A DNA stretch of 46,921 nucleotides from an uncultured Olsenella sp. (GTDB taxonomy: Bacteria > Actinomycetota > Coriobacteriia > Coriobacteriales > Atopobiaceae): assembly GCA_947253595.1 (NCBI GenBank), contig CAMXZR010000003.1, positions 1-46,921 on the forward strand. The letters are read 5' to 3'. Below are positions 7,522 to 15,127 of this stretch, piece after piece; position 1 is the stretch's first letter, and each line of letters begins with the position of its first letter. The position numbers were made by a program, and so were the translations under genes. The notes below the pieces were generated by a model that searched no databases, was not told the DNA's origin, and saw only the letters and a list, made by a program, of their open reading frames with translations.

Positions 7522-8589
7522 TCACACCGCCTGGGCGAGCTTCTCCGCGCGCTCCGCGGCGGCGAGGGCGTCGATCACGCTGGGAAGGGTGTCGCCCAAG
7601 AGAACGCCGTTGTAGGTGCCATTGAAGCCGATGCGATGGTCGGTCACGCGATCCTGCGGCTGGTTGTAGGTGCGGATCTTCTCGGAGCGGTTGCCGTGAC
7701 CGATCTGGGCGAGGCGCGAGGCCCCCTGCTCGGCCTGCTGCCTCTCGAGCTCCACCTCGTACAGGCGGGCACGCAGCATCTGCATGCACACCTCCCGGTT
7801 CTGGATCTGCGAGCGCTGGTCCTGCGACTGCACCACCGTGTTCGTGGGCAGGTGCGTGATGCGCACCGCGGAATAGGTGGTGTTGACGCACTGCCCACCG
7901 GGACCCGAGGCGCAGTAGGTGTCTATGCGCAGGTCCTCCTGGGCAATCTGGATGTCGATCTCGTCCGCCTCGGGCAGCACCGCGACGGTTGCCGTCGAGG
8001 TCTGGATGCGGCCCTGGCTCTCGGTCTTGGGGACGCGCTGCACGCGATGGACGCCGCTCTCGTACTTCATGACGGAATAGACCTTCTCGCCCGTGACCTT
8101 GAACTCGATGGTCTTGAAGCCGCCTGCCTCGGAGGGGCTGGACGAGAGGACCTCGACCTTCCACTTGCGGGAGGAGGCGAAGCGCTCGTACATGTTAAAG
8201 AGGTCGCCTGCAAAGATGCCCGCCTCGTCTCCGCCCACGCCCGCGCGAATCTCGACGATGGTGTCCTTCTCGTCGTTGGGGTCGCCGGGGATCAACATGA
8301 CCTTGATCTGGTCCTCGAGCTCGGGCAGCTTGGCCTCGTTGGACGAGATGTCCTCCTGAAGCATCTCCTTCTCGTCCGTGTCGGCAGCGTCGTGCAGCAT
8401 CTCCTTGGCGACCTCGATGTCGTCGAGCGCCTGCACGTACTCGCGGGCACGCGCAACGAGCTCGGCCTGGCCGGCATGCTCCTTGGCGATGCGCGCGTAC
8501 TCCTTGGGGTTCGAGACGACGTCCGGGTCGACCATCCTCTTCTCGAGCTCCTCGTACGCGGCGATGAGCTTCTCTAGCTTGTCTCGCAT
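7522..8589 (-). CDS. prfA: Peptide chain release factor 1
   Basis: RF1 reads UAA and UAG stop codons and triggers hydrolysis of peptidyl-tRNA. The 355-residue protein has the codon-recognition motif PKT (residues 187-189, in HRVQRVPKTESQG), which fits the RF1 P-x-T pattern rather than the SPF of RF2, and the GGQ motif at 231-233 in SGPGGQCVN. The ATG at 8589 has AAGGAG seven bases upstream; a GTG at 8610 overlaps that site and was rejected. It is followed by the prmC/tsaC fusion, a common functional pairing. The family normally reads PAT; here the middle residue is lysine. Confidence 0.97.
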   Translation of the reverse strand: MRDKLEKLIAAYEELEKRMVDPDVVSNPKEYARIAKEHAGQAELVARAREYVQALDDIEVAKEMLHDAADTDEKEMLQEDISSNEAKLPELEDQIKVMLIPGDPNDEKDTIVEIRAGVGGDEAGIFAGDLFNMYERFASSRKWKVEVLSSSPSEAGGFKTIEFKVTGEKVYSVMKYESGVHRVQRVPKTESQGRIQTSTATVAVLPEADEIDIQIAQEDLRIDTYCASGPGGQCVNTTYSAVRITHLPTNTVVQSQDQRSQIQNREVCMQMLRARLYEVELERQQAEQGASRLAQIGHGNRSEKIRTYNQPQDRVTDHRIGFNGTYNGVLLGDTLPSVIDALAAAERAEKLAQAV

Positions 8590-8799
8590 GGTGTCTCTCC
8601 TTGCACGCACCGCGGCGCCGCGCGCCAGGGCGAATCGTTCGTGTTCAGCGACATGAAGTCTACCACCGCAAACCCACGCCTATTCAGGCAGGCGAGGCGA
8701 CCCACGCTGCGCACACGATGCCATCGCTGGCACGTGCGCGCAGCTCGGACGCGACCCTCTCGCCCATGAGGAGGCCCCTGGCACCGCCCTCCACGGCGC

Positions 8800-8833
8800 A
8801 AAAAAGAGAGGGACGACCCGAGCCGCCCCTCTC
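8800..8833 (-). terminator. Rho-independent terminator after rpmE
   Basis: A 12-bp stem (8806-8817 paired with 8822-8833, two G-U wobbles) with a 4-base loop is followed on the minus strand by six U residues (8800-8805). It lies 25 bases past the rpmE stop and separates rpmE from prfA. Confidence 0.9.
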
Positions 8834-8858
8834 CTCCTCTGTTCTGGCCTAGCTTTGG

Positions 8859-9281
8859 TTACTCCGCAGCGGGGGTCTCCTCGACAGCCTCGGTTGCCTC
8901 GACGGGAGCCTCCGCAGCTGCCTTGGCGGCCTCGGCGGCAGCCTTCTTCTCGTACTCGGCGGCACGCTTGGCCTTCTCGGCCGCCTTTGCCTCGGCGGCT
9001 GCCTTGCGAGCGGCAGCCTGCTCTGCGGCCTTCTTCGCCTTGGCATCCTTGGCGGCCTGAGCGCGAGCGAGCTGCGCGGCAGCGGCGCCGCCAAACTTGT
9101 CGGAGAAGCGCTGGACGCGTCCGCCGGTATCGACGAGCTTCTGCTGGCCGGTGTAGAACGGGTGGCACTTGTCACAGAGATCGAGCGTCATCTCGCTCAC
9201 CGTGGCGCGGGTCTTCCAAGTGTTGCCGCAGGTGCAGCGGACGGTGCAGTCGACGTACTCGGGATGTATTCCTTGCTTCAC
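8859..9281 (-). CDS. rpmE: 50S ribosomal protein L31, zinc type, with long Ala/Lys-rich tail
   Basis: L31 sits at the central bridge between ribosomal subunits. Residues 1-65 are a complete zinc-type L31: MKQGIHPEYVDC, cysteines at 16, 18, 36 and 39 (CTCGN...CDKCH), and FYTGQQKLVDTGGRVQRF. The protein then continues with about 75 residues almost wholly of Ala, Lys and Glu, ending acidic (EATEAVEETPAAE), so it is about twice the usual 66-80 residues. The ATG at 9281 has AGGAG nearby. The tail has the composition of an extended or helical RNA-binding arm. It is a separate unit with its own terminator, divergent from coaX. Confidence 0.95.
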   Translation of the reverse strand: MKQGIHPEYVDCTVRCTCGNTWKTRATVSEMTLDLCDKCHPFYTGQQKLVDTGGRVQRFSDKFGGAAAAQLARAQAAKDAKAKKAAEQAAARKAAAEAKAAEKAKRAAEYEKKAAAEAAKAAAEAPVEATEAVEETPAAE

Positions 9282-9446
9282 TTCAGGACTCCTTTTTTCG
9301 GCCTGGTTTCCGACCAGGCGAGGGGCGTCGAGGCTGGGGCCAAGACAATTGAGCCTTGCTAGGTTACCACAGCGACCCCAATTTGCACGCCAGGACTGTG
9401 GAGAAGTGGTGCAAGCGGGACGGGCGGGGTCAGGCGCCAGCCACGC

Positions 9447-9452
9447 TACACT
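9447..9452 (+). promoter_or_regulatory. Candidate -10 box of coaX
   Basis: TACACT lies 30 bases before the coaX start codon; no convincing -35 hexamer is visible. Similar TAnACT hexamers precede exoA and lemA. Confidence 0.4.
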
Positions 9453-9481
9453 GGTTGGGCGGGCAAGACCGAGGAGGAGAC

Positions 9482-10273
9482 ATGCTGCTTGCCGTAGACG
9501 TAGGGAACACCCAGACCACGCTAGGGCTCTTTGGCCCGGACGGGCGACTTGCCCGACAGTGGCGCATGGCCTCCGACAAGACCGACACCGCCGACGAGCT
9601 CCACGAGCGCCTCTATGGCTACTTCATGATGCTCGGCCGCAGCCTCTCCGACGTAAGCGACGTGGCCATAGCCAGCGTGGTTCCCATCCTCACGCAGGAG
9701 TGGCTCTACATGATGAGCCACGTCCTGGACGCCGAGGACGTGCTGCTGGTCGACCCCCGCCGCGACTGCGGCATAGAGGTCGACATGCCCGACCCCACCC
9801 AGGTCGGCGCCGACCGCATCGCAAACGCCGTCGCGGCACGCGATGCCTACGGCGACTCCGTCATCGTGGTCGACTTCGGCACCGCGACCAACATCGACGT
9901 CGTGGACCGCCATGGGCGCTTCAGGGGCGGGGTAATCATGCCTGGCCTCCTCTTGAGCGCGGGAGCGCTCTTCTCGCATGCGGCGCGCCTCTCGAGCGTC
10001 CCGCTGGTGATGCCGCCGCGCGCCCTTGGCAACAGCACCGAGTCGGCCGTGCAGTCCGGCATCGTGATCGGGGCCGCCGCCCAGGCGGAGGGCCTCGTCA
10101 GGCGCATCAAGGACGAGCTCGGGGAGCCGGACGCCACCGTGGTGGGGACGGGCGGCCTCTCGCGCGAGATCGCGCGGGCGACCGAGGTCTTCGACGCGCT
10201 CGACCCCGACCTCACCATCCGCGGCATAAGGCTCATCTGGGAGCACCGCGCACACAAGCGGGCCGCGCGCTAG
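9482..10273 (+). CDS. coaX: Type III pantothenate kinase
   Basis: It phosphorylates pantothenate in the first step of coenzyme A synthesis. The 263-residue protein has all three family motifs: DVGNT (6-10), GADR (109-112) and DFGTATN (131-137), with the type III signature GGVIMPGLLLS. The ATG at 9482 follows GAGGAGGAGAC; the longer open frame upstream has no start support. It is one of few plus-strand genes here, divergent from rpmE. Its stop shares the palindrome CTAG with the stop of the opposing biotin-ligase-like gene, a 4-base convergent overlap. In many genomes birA and coaX are adjacent or fused, so the neighbour is informative. Confidence 0.96.
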   Translation: MLLAVDVGNTQTTLGLFGPDGRLARQWRMASDKTDTADELHERLYGYFMMLGRSLSDVSDVAIASVVPILTQEWLYMMSHVLDAEDVLLVDPRRDCGIEVDMPDPTQVGADRIANAVAARDAYGDSVIVVDFGTATNIDVVDRHGRFRGGVIMPGLLLSAGALFSHAARLSSVPLVMPPRALGNSTESAVQSGIVIGAAAQAEGLVRRIKDELGEPDATVVGTGGLSREIARATEVFDALDPDLTIRGIRLIWEHRAHKRAAR

Positions 10274-10833
10274 CGGAGTGGCGACTCCCGCACGAGGGCC
10301 TGCTCGGCCGAGAACTCGAGCTCGCGGCCCGATTCGGTGACGACGGTCGCCCGGCCCCAGAGGTCGAGGCCGGCGAGGCGACCGCGGGCCATCACGCGCC
10401 CGTTGGGGTACACGACCTCGACCTCCTTGCCCATCCTGAGCTCGTGGTCGAAGTAGTCGGAGAGAAACGCCGCCCACGGCCCGCCGGCGGACCTCCCCGC
10501 AGCGATGTCCCCCTCCCAGGCGGACACGCGCCCGAACACCGCCCGTTCGAGCGCGGGGGCGTCTGGTACCGCGTCGTCGCTCGTCTCGCCCGGGACTCGC
10601 TTGATGGTGAGGTGGACGAAGATGCCCTCGTCGTCGTAGCCACCACGGCTACCCAGCGCGAAGGCCGCGCCCTGGCCGGGAGCAAGCGCCACATCCCTGG
10701 GCCAGAGCAGGCCCGCGTCCGCGCTTCCCGCCTCCACGAGGGCGTCCATCACGCCCAGGCTCGCCACGGCGGGAAGCGCCACCAGGTAGCCCATGGGCAC
10801 CCTCGGCCTCAGCGTGAGCTCGAGCTCGTCCAC
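10270..10833 (-). CDS. Degenerate biotin-protein-ligase-like protein lacking the biotin-binding motif
   Basis: The 187-residue protein aligns by pattern with the C-terminal half of BirA-type ligases. LTLRPRVPMGYLVALPAVASL matches the helix before the active site, LLWPRDV stands where KWPNDV is expected, and the last 50 residues (GRLAGLDLWGRATVVTESGR) match the small C-terminal beta domain. The N-terminal GRGRxGRxW biotin/ATP motif is absent, the KWPND lysine is lost, and the GIGxN strand is replaced by VHLTIK. A GTG start at 10833 follows AGGGGGG. Ligase activity is therefore unlikely; a regulatory or binding role is possible. The family call rests on pattern only. Confidence 0.6.
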   Translation of the reverse strand: MDELELTLRPRVPMGYLVALPAVASLGVMDALVEAGSADAGLLWPRDVALAPGQGAAFALGSRGGYDDEGIFVHLTIKRVPGETSDDAVPDAPALERAVFGRVSAWEGDIAAGRSAGGPWAAFLSDYFDHELRMGKEVEVVYPNGRVMARGRLAGLDLWGRATVVTESGRELEFSAEQALVRESPLR

Positions 10834-10843
10834 GATCGCCCCC

Positions 10844-12280
10844 CTACTGCCAGTCGAGCTCGCCCAGCTCCCCCACTACATGCCCCACGCGGTCCTCGGG
10901 GGCGTACACGGGCACGCCGGCATGCATCAGGAAGCGGGCGGGGTCGTGCATGAGGTCCTCCATGGGCACCAGGACGTAGTCCCTCTCGCCCAGGTGCGCG
11001 TGGGGAAGGGTGAGTTTGCGGCCGGCATGCTCTTCGTCCTCGACGAAGACGAGGTCGCAGTCGATGGTCCTAGGCCCGTGGCCCGCCTGCCCGGGGTCGC
11101 GCACGCGACCGAGCTTTTCCTCGACGGAGAGGAGGGCATCCATGAGGACGTTGGGATGCAGCTCGCTGCGAAGCTCCGCCACGGCGTTGGCAACCGGGGT
11201 CTGGATCCCGTAGGCGGGCTCGGTCTCGTACACGCGACTGACCTGCGCCACGCAGGTCAGTGGAATCTCGTTGATGAGGACGAGGGCGCGGGCCAGGTAG
11301 TCCATGCGGTCGCCCATGCTGGATCCCAGCGAGACGAAGGCCTGGCGCGCGTCGGCGCGGTTGACCGCCCAGTAGGAGTTGAGCGCCTCCGCCGTGAGGG
11401 CAACGTTGTGCACGCGCAGGATGCGCGAACCCGACTCGACCGCGCTCAGGCAGATGCCCAGGGTGGCGGCGTCGCGTGCAGGGGCGTCCGTCACGCCCGA
11501 GACCGCCCCCACCATACGCTTGCGTGACACCGCCGTGAGCACGGGGTATCCCATGGACACGAGCTTGCGCGTGGCGCGCTGGATGACGACGTCCTGGTCA
11601 GCAACCTTGTCGAAGCCCGGACCGGGGTCGATGCAGATACGGTCGTGTGCCACCCCGGCACGCATGAGTGAGCGGGCCTGGTCGCCCAGGAAGCCCATGA
11701 TCTCGCGCATGAGGGGGGCCTCCTCGGGCAGGGTGAAGCGACGGGAGCTCGCCTGGGCCGCACGGGCCGCCACCGCGCGGGCGGGCGTGCTGTCCAGGCG
11801 CACGGACTTGCGGCTTGACTGACCGTTCCCGCGGTTCCAGTGCATGATCACGCAGCCACAGTCAGACTCGGCCGCCACGCGCACCATCTCGGGATCGATG
11901 AAGCCCGTGACGTCGTTGACGATCGAGGCACCGAGGCGCACGCAGACCTTTGCCACGGAGGCGTGGCGCGTATCGACCGAGACGATGGCACTGGGTGCTG
12001 CCGCCATGATGCCTCTGACCACGGGCACGATGCGCTCGGCCTCCTCGTCTGCGCCCACGGGCTCGTGACCGGGACGGGTTGATTCGCCACCCACGTCGAT
12101 GATGTCCGCTCCATCGTCCAGCATGCGCAGGGCATGCTCGACCGCGACCTTTGGGTCGAGGTTCTCCCCGCCGTCCGAGAAGGAATCCGGGGTGACATTG
12201 AGGATGCCCATGATGCGGGGGCGAGAGAGAGACATCTCGTGACGGCCGCAACGCCAAAGCGAGTAGTCCTGTCGAAGCAT
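10844..12280 (-). CDS. folP/folK: Fusion: dihydropteroate synthase (FolP) + HPPK (FolK)
   Basis: This bifunctional folate-pathway enzyme has 478 residues. Residues 22 to about 305 are DHPS, with MGILNVTPDSFSDGG (24-38), GGESTRPG (64-71) and VSRKRMVG (251-258), joining pABA to dihydropterin pyrophosphate. From about 314 comes HPPK, which makes that pyrophosphate: VSLGSSMGDR, VYETEPAYG and GPRTIDCDL (402-410). The ATG at 12280 follows GGGGAGG. The order DHPS-HPPK is the reverse of the plant and fungal fusion. The DHPS has a basic stretch of about 25 extra residues after VIMHW. It lies 10 bases upstream of the biotin-ligase-like gene. FolB and FolE are not in the window. Confidence 0.95.
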   Translation of the reverse strand: MLRQDYSLWRCGRHEMSLSRPRIMGILNVTPDSFSDGGENLDPKVAVEHALRMLDDGADIIDVGGESTRPGHEPVGADEEAERIVPVVRGIMAAAPSAIVSVDTRHASVAKVCVRLGASIVNDVTGFIDPEMVRVAAESDCGCVIMHWNRGNGQSSRKSVRLDSTPARAVAARAAQASSRRFTLPEEAPLMREIMGFLGDQARSLMRAGVAHDRICIDPGPGFDKVADQDVVIQRATRKLVSMGYPVLTAVSRKRMVGAVSGVTDAPARDAATLGICLSAVESGSRILRVHNVALTAEALNSYWAVNRADARQAFVSLGSSMGDRMDYLARALVLINEIPLTCVAQVSRVYETEPAYGIQTPVANAVAELRSELHPNVLMDALLSVEEKLGRVRDPGQAGHGPRTIDCDLVFVEDEEHAGRKLTLPHAHLGERDYVLVPMEDLMHDPARFLMHAGVPVYAPEDRVGHVVGELGELDWQ

Positions 12281-12305
12281 GGGTTGGGTCCTCCCCTGAG
12301 GCTTG

Positions 12306-12325
12306 TGGGGGCGTCTGCGCCCCCA
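12306..12325 (-). terminator. Hairpin downstream of the sirtuin gene
   Basis: TGGGGGCG-TCTG-CGCCCCCA forms a perfect 8-bp stem about 100 bases past the sirtuin stop and 26 bases before the folP/folK start. There is no U-tract, so it is a probable but not certain terminator. Confidence 0.5.
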
Positions 12326-12424
12326 GGGTGTTCCTTTGTGATTGTAGCGACTCCTGCCCGCGCGCCCTCCGCTCGGCCCTCCGACCACGCCGGGAGTGGG
12401 TAGCCGGACGAGAGGGGGCCTCGC

Positions 12425-13162
12425 CTACCAGTCGAAGGCCCGGGCGATGTCACAGGCGCAGACCAGGTCCGCGCTGGCGTCCTGCAGGGTGGGCTGGAGG
12501 TTGCAGATGGCGAGCTTGTCTCCCCCGAAATAGCGCAGGAGCCCGGCGGCCGGATAGACCACCAGGGAGGTTCCCCCCACGATGAGGAGGTCGCAGGTGG
12601 CAATTGCCTGGACCGCCGCCGAGATGACGCCCTCGTCCAAGGGCTCCCCGTAGAGGACGACGTCGGGCCTGACGGGGCCACCACAGACCTCGCAGCGGGG
12701 CGCGCCCGAGGTATTGAGGACCCACTCCTGCGAATGGACGTGGCCGCAGCGCCGACAGACGTTGCGGTGGGTCGACCCGTGCAGCTCGATCACGTTGCGC
12801 GAGCCCGCCGCCTGGTGGAGGCCATCGATGTTCTGGGTCACGACGGCGCTGACGAGCCCGTCGCGCTCCAGCTCGGCGAGCTTGAGGTGCGCCTGGTTGG
12901 GCCTGGCACCGGGAGCGCACATGCGGCTGCGATAGAAGTCGAAGAACTCGCGTGTGTGGTTCACGTAAAAACCGTGGCTAAGCATGACTTCGGGCGGGTA
13001 GTCAAAGTGTTGGTTGTACAAGCCATCGGCGCTTCGGAAGTCGGGGATCCCGCTCGCCGTCGAGACGCCCGCGCCACCGAAGAAGACCGTGTTCCCTGCG
13101 CCCGCGACAAGCGCCCCGAGCGCCGCCGCCGCCTCCCGTGGGTCAGTGATGGTCCTTGCCAT
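12425..13162 (-). CDS. cobB: NAD-dependent protein deacylase, sirtuin family
   Basis: It removes acyl groups from lysines using NAD. The 245-residue protein has the full sirtuin set: GAGVSTASGIPDFRS (30-44), TQNIDGLH (109-116), catalytic His128 in ELHGS, and a zinc ribbon with Cys136, Cys139, Cys157 and Cys160. GGTSLVVYPAA is the NAD-binding segment. The ATG at 13162 follows GGGAGG at 5 bases. The Y-x-x-R pair that marks SIRT5-like desuccinylases is not obvious (the region reads RSADGLYNQHFDY), so plain deacetylation is the first guess. It is divergent from the patatin-like gene with almost no space between the starts. Confidence 0.96.
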   Translation of the reverse strand: MARTITDPREAAAALGALVAGAGNTVFFGGAGVSTASGIPDFRSADGLYNQHFDYPPEVMLSHGFYVNHTREFFDFYRSRMCAPGARPNQAHLKLAELERDGLVSAVVTQNIDGLHQAAGSRNVIELHGSTHRNVCRRCGHVHSQEWVLNTSGAPRCEVCGGPVRPDVVLYGEPLDEGVISAAVQAIATCDLLIVGGTSLVVYPAAGLLRYFGGDKLAICNLQPTLQDASADLVCACDIARAFDW

Positions 13163-14096
13163 GGTGGCCTCCCGTCGATTGCCGACGACACTGACTCTAT
13201 CACCAGAAAGGCCAGGTACCAGCCTGGAGAAGCTCAGCTGCAACGTCGAGGGCGGCGGCTACCGGGCCGCCTACACCGCAGGAATCGCGCGCGTCCTCCT
13301 GGAGCAGGGAATCCACTTCCCCTTCCTCTGCGGCATCTCTGCGGGGTCGAGCCACACGGTCGACTACTGCTCGCGGGACCTCTCGCGCACGCGCAACGCC
13401 TTCCTGGGCATGCGTCCTGAGGGCATTCCCATCGCAGACTTCGGCTCGGTGGCGCGCGGCAAGGGCTACTTCAACGCCGACTACCTCTACGAGGGCTGCA
13501 TCGCCGACGGCTTCATGCCCTTCGACTGGGAGACCTTCCAGGCAAACCCCGCCCAGGTGGCCATCCAGGCCTTCGAGGTGCAGACGGGACGCAGCGTGAC
13601 CTTCACCAAGGACGACATGCGCGACGAGTACGACATGGTGGACAAGGTGCGCGCAAGCTCCACCCTGCCGGGCGTCATGCACCCCAAGGCGGTGGACGGC
13701 CGCCTCTTCATGGACGGCGGACTGGGCGAGGGGGCCGGGCTGCCCCTGCACCTGGCGGAGCGCGGCGGCTACGAGCGCTTCTTCTTCGTGGCAACCCGCC
13801 CCCACGGCTACCGAAAGGAGCCTCCCACCGAGCGGGAGATGCGGGTCTACCATGCCATCGCGCACGGACGCCCCTATCTGATGGACGCGCTCCTCACGCG
13901 CTGGGAGCGCTACAACCGCGAGCTCACGCGCATAGAGCGCCTTGCAGACGAGGGGCACGCCCAGGCCATGAGAGACCTTCCCCACTACCGAGAGTTCCTC
14001 TTTGGCGCGCCGGACGCGGGGCCGCACCCGGACGAGGCGGCCCTCGCGCGGACTGTAGCCGCCATCGACGACGGCTACGTGATTATCGAGGGGTAG
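13161..14096 (+). CDS. Patatin-like phospholipase family protein
   Basis: This is a serine hydrolase of the patatin/RssA fold, probably acting on acyl lipids. It shows the oxyanion-hole motif EGGGYRAAYTAG, the nucleophile elbow CGISAGS (G-x-S-x-G) and the catalytic-dyad Asp in LFMDGGLGEG. The start is uncertain. The ATG at 13161 is used here but overlaps the start of the divergent sirtuin gene by two bases and lacks a ribosome site. From TTG 13179 on, no ATG, GTG or TTG occurs in frame; a CTG at 13224 would give LEKLSCNVEGGG, the usual distance to the GGG motif. Substrate unknown. Confidence 0.9.
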   Translation: MVASRRLPTTLTLSPERPGTSLEKLSCNVEGGGYRAAYTAGIARVLLEQGIHFPFLCGISAGSSHTVDYCSRDLSRTRNAFLGMRPEGIPIADFGSVARGKGYFNADYLYEGCIADGFMPFDWETFQANPAQVAIQAFEVQTGRSVTFTKDDMRDEYDMVDKVRASSTLPGVMHPKAVDGRLFMDGGLGEGAGLPLHLAERGGYERFFFVATRPHGYRKEPPTEREMRVYHAIAHGRPYLMDALLTRWERYNRELTRIERLADEGHAQAMRDLPHYREFLFGAPDAGPHPDEAALARTVAAIDDGYVIIEG

Positions 14097-14120
14097 GGAC
14101 CAGGGCGCGCGGGCGCATGA

Positions 14121-14202
14121 CAGCAAATCCCCAGAAGCGCTATCGTTTCTCGCATAACACCAGGTAACGAGCGAATGAGACCGCATTCTGCGAGAAATGC
14201 TG
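14121..14202. repeat. 82-bp element, copy 1 (upstream of exoA)
   Basis: It begins CAGCAAATCC and ends GAGAAATGCTG; the two ends are imperfect inverted repeats (8 of 11). A second pair, TTTCTCGCA / TGCGAGAAA, lies within. A copy of identical length occurs at 37479-37560, best conserved in the first 10 and last 20 bases, with the centre diverged. Confidence 0.65.
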
Positions 14203-14266
14203 CCTTCCGTTCGGTTCCGTCGCGACGATATGAGCCGAGTGGCCCCGCATTTGCGACGGCAGCACG

Positions 14267-14272
14267 TATACT
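14267..14272 (+). promoter_or_regulatory. Candidate -10 box of exoA
   Basis: TATACT lies 55 bases ahead of the exoA start codon, downstream of the 82-bp element. The -35 region is weak. Confidence 0.45.
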
Positions 14273-14327
14273 GGCCTGAGCAGACGCGACATCACGCGAG
14301 GCGAAGCCCTCGCCGAGGAGGGGCAGC

Positions 14328-15113
14328 ATGGCACAGGGCGAGGAGCGCGAGCTGAGGCTCGTCTCGTGGAACGTCAACGGACTCAGGGCGGTCATGAAGA
14401 AGGAGCCCAGCTTCTCCCAGATCTTCGAGGCGGTGGGGGCCGACGTCTTCGCCATACAAGAGACCAAGCTGCAGGAGGGCCAGATCGACCTGGAGCTTCC
14501 CGGCTACCACCAGGCTTGGAACTACGCCGCGCGGAAGGGCTACTCCGGCACCGCCGTCTTCAGCCGCGAGGAGCCCCTGCGGGTCATCCGCCAGATCGGC
14601 TGCGAGTTCGCCGACGACGAGGGTCGCGTGTGCGCCCTCGAGTTCGAGGGGTACTGGTTCGTGGACGTGTACACGCCCAACTCGAAGAACGGGCTCCTGC
14701 GCCTGGACGAGCGTATGGTGTGGGACAGGAGCTACCGCGAGTTCCTGGCTGGCCTCGCCAAGGAGAAGCCCGTGGTCACCTGCGGCGACTTCAACGTCGC
14801 CCACGAGGAGATAGACCTCAAGAATCCCGACACCAACCATATGAACGCGGGTTTCTCGGACGAGGAGCGCGAGGGCTTCGGCAAGCTCCTCGAGGCAGGC
14901 TTCGTGGACAGCTTCCGCAGGCTGTACCCCGACCGCGAGGACGCCTACAGCTGGTGGAGCTACCGCATGCGCGCCCGCGAGCGCAACGTAGGCTGGCGTA
15001 TCGACTACTTCCTTGTGAGCGAGGACGCCGCGGACCGCATCGTGGAGGCATCGATCCTGGACGACGTGTATGGTAGCGACCACTGCCCCGTCCAGCTGAT
15101 TCTCAGGGCATAG
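14328..15113 (+). CDS. xth: Exodeoxyribonuclease III (AP endonuclease family)
   Basis: It cleaves at abasic sites and degrades duplex DNA 3' to 5' in base-excision repair. The 261-residue protein has the EEP-family motifs in order: LVSWNVNGLRA, IQETKLQ (metal-binding Glu45), YSGTAVFSR, VDVYTPNS, TCGDFNVAHEEIDLKNP and, at the end, YGSDHCPVQL with the catalytic Asp-His pair. The ATG at 14328 is preceded by GAGGAGGGG. A TATACT -10 box and one copy of an 82-bp repeated element lie upstream. It runs toward the PHP gene on the other strand, with only 14 bases between the stops. Confidence 0.96.
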   Translation: MAQGEERELRLVSWNVNGLRAVMKKEPSFSQIFEAVGADVFAIQETKLQEGQIDLELPGYHQAWNYAARKGYSGTAVFSREEPLRVIRQIGCEFADDEGRVCALEFEGYWFVDVYTPNSKNGLLRLDERMVWDRSYREFLAGLAKEKPVVTCGDFNVAHEEIDLKNPDTNHMNAGFSDEEREGFGKLLEAGFVDSFRRLYPDREDAYSWWSYRMRARERNVGWRIDYFLVSEDAADRIVEASILDDVYGSDHCPVQLILRA

Positions 15114-15127
15114 GCGTCCTTAGGGCC

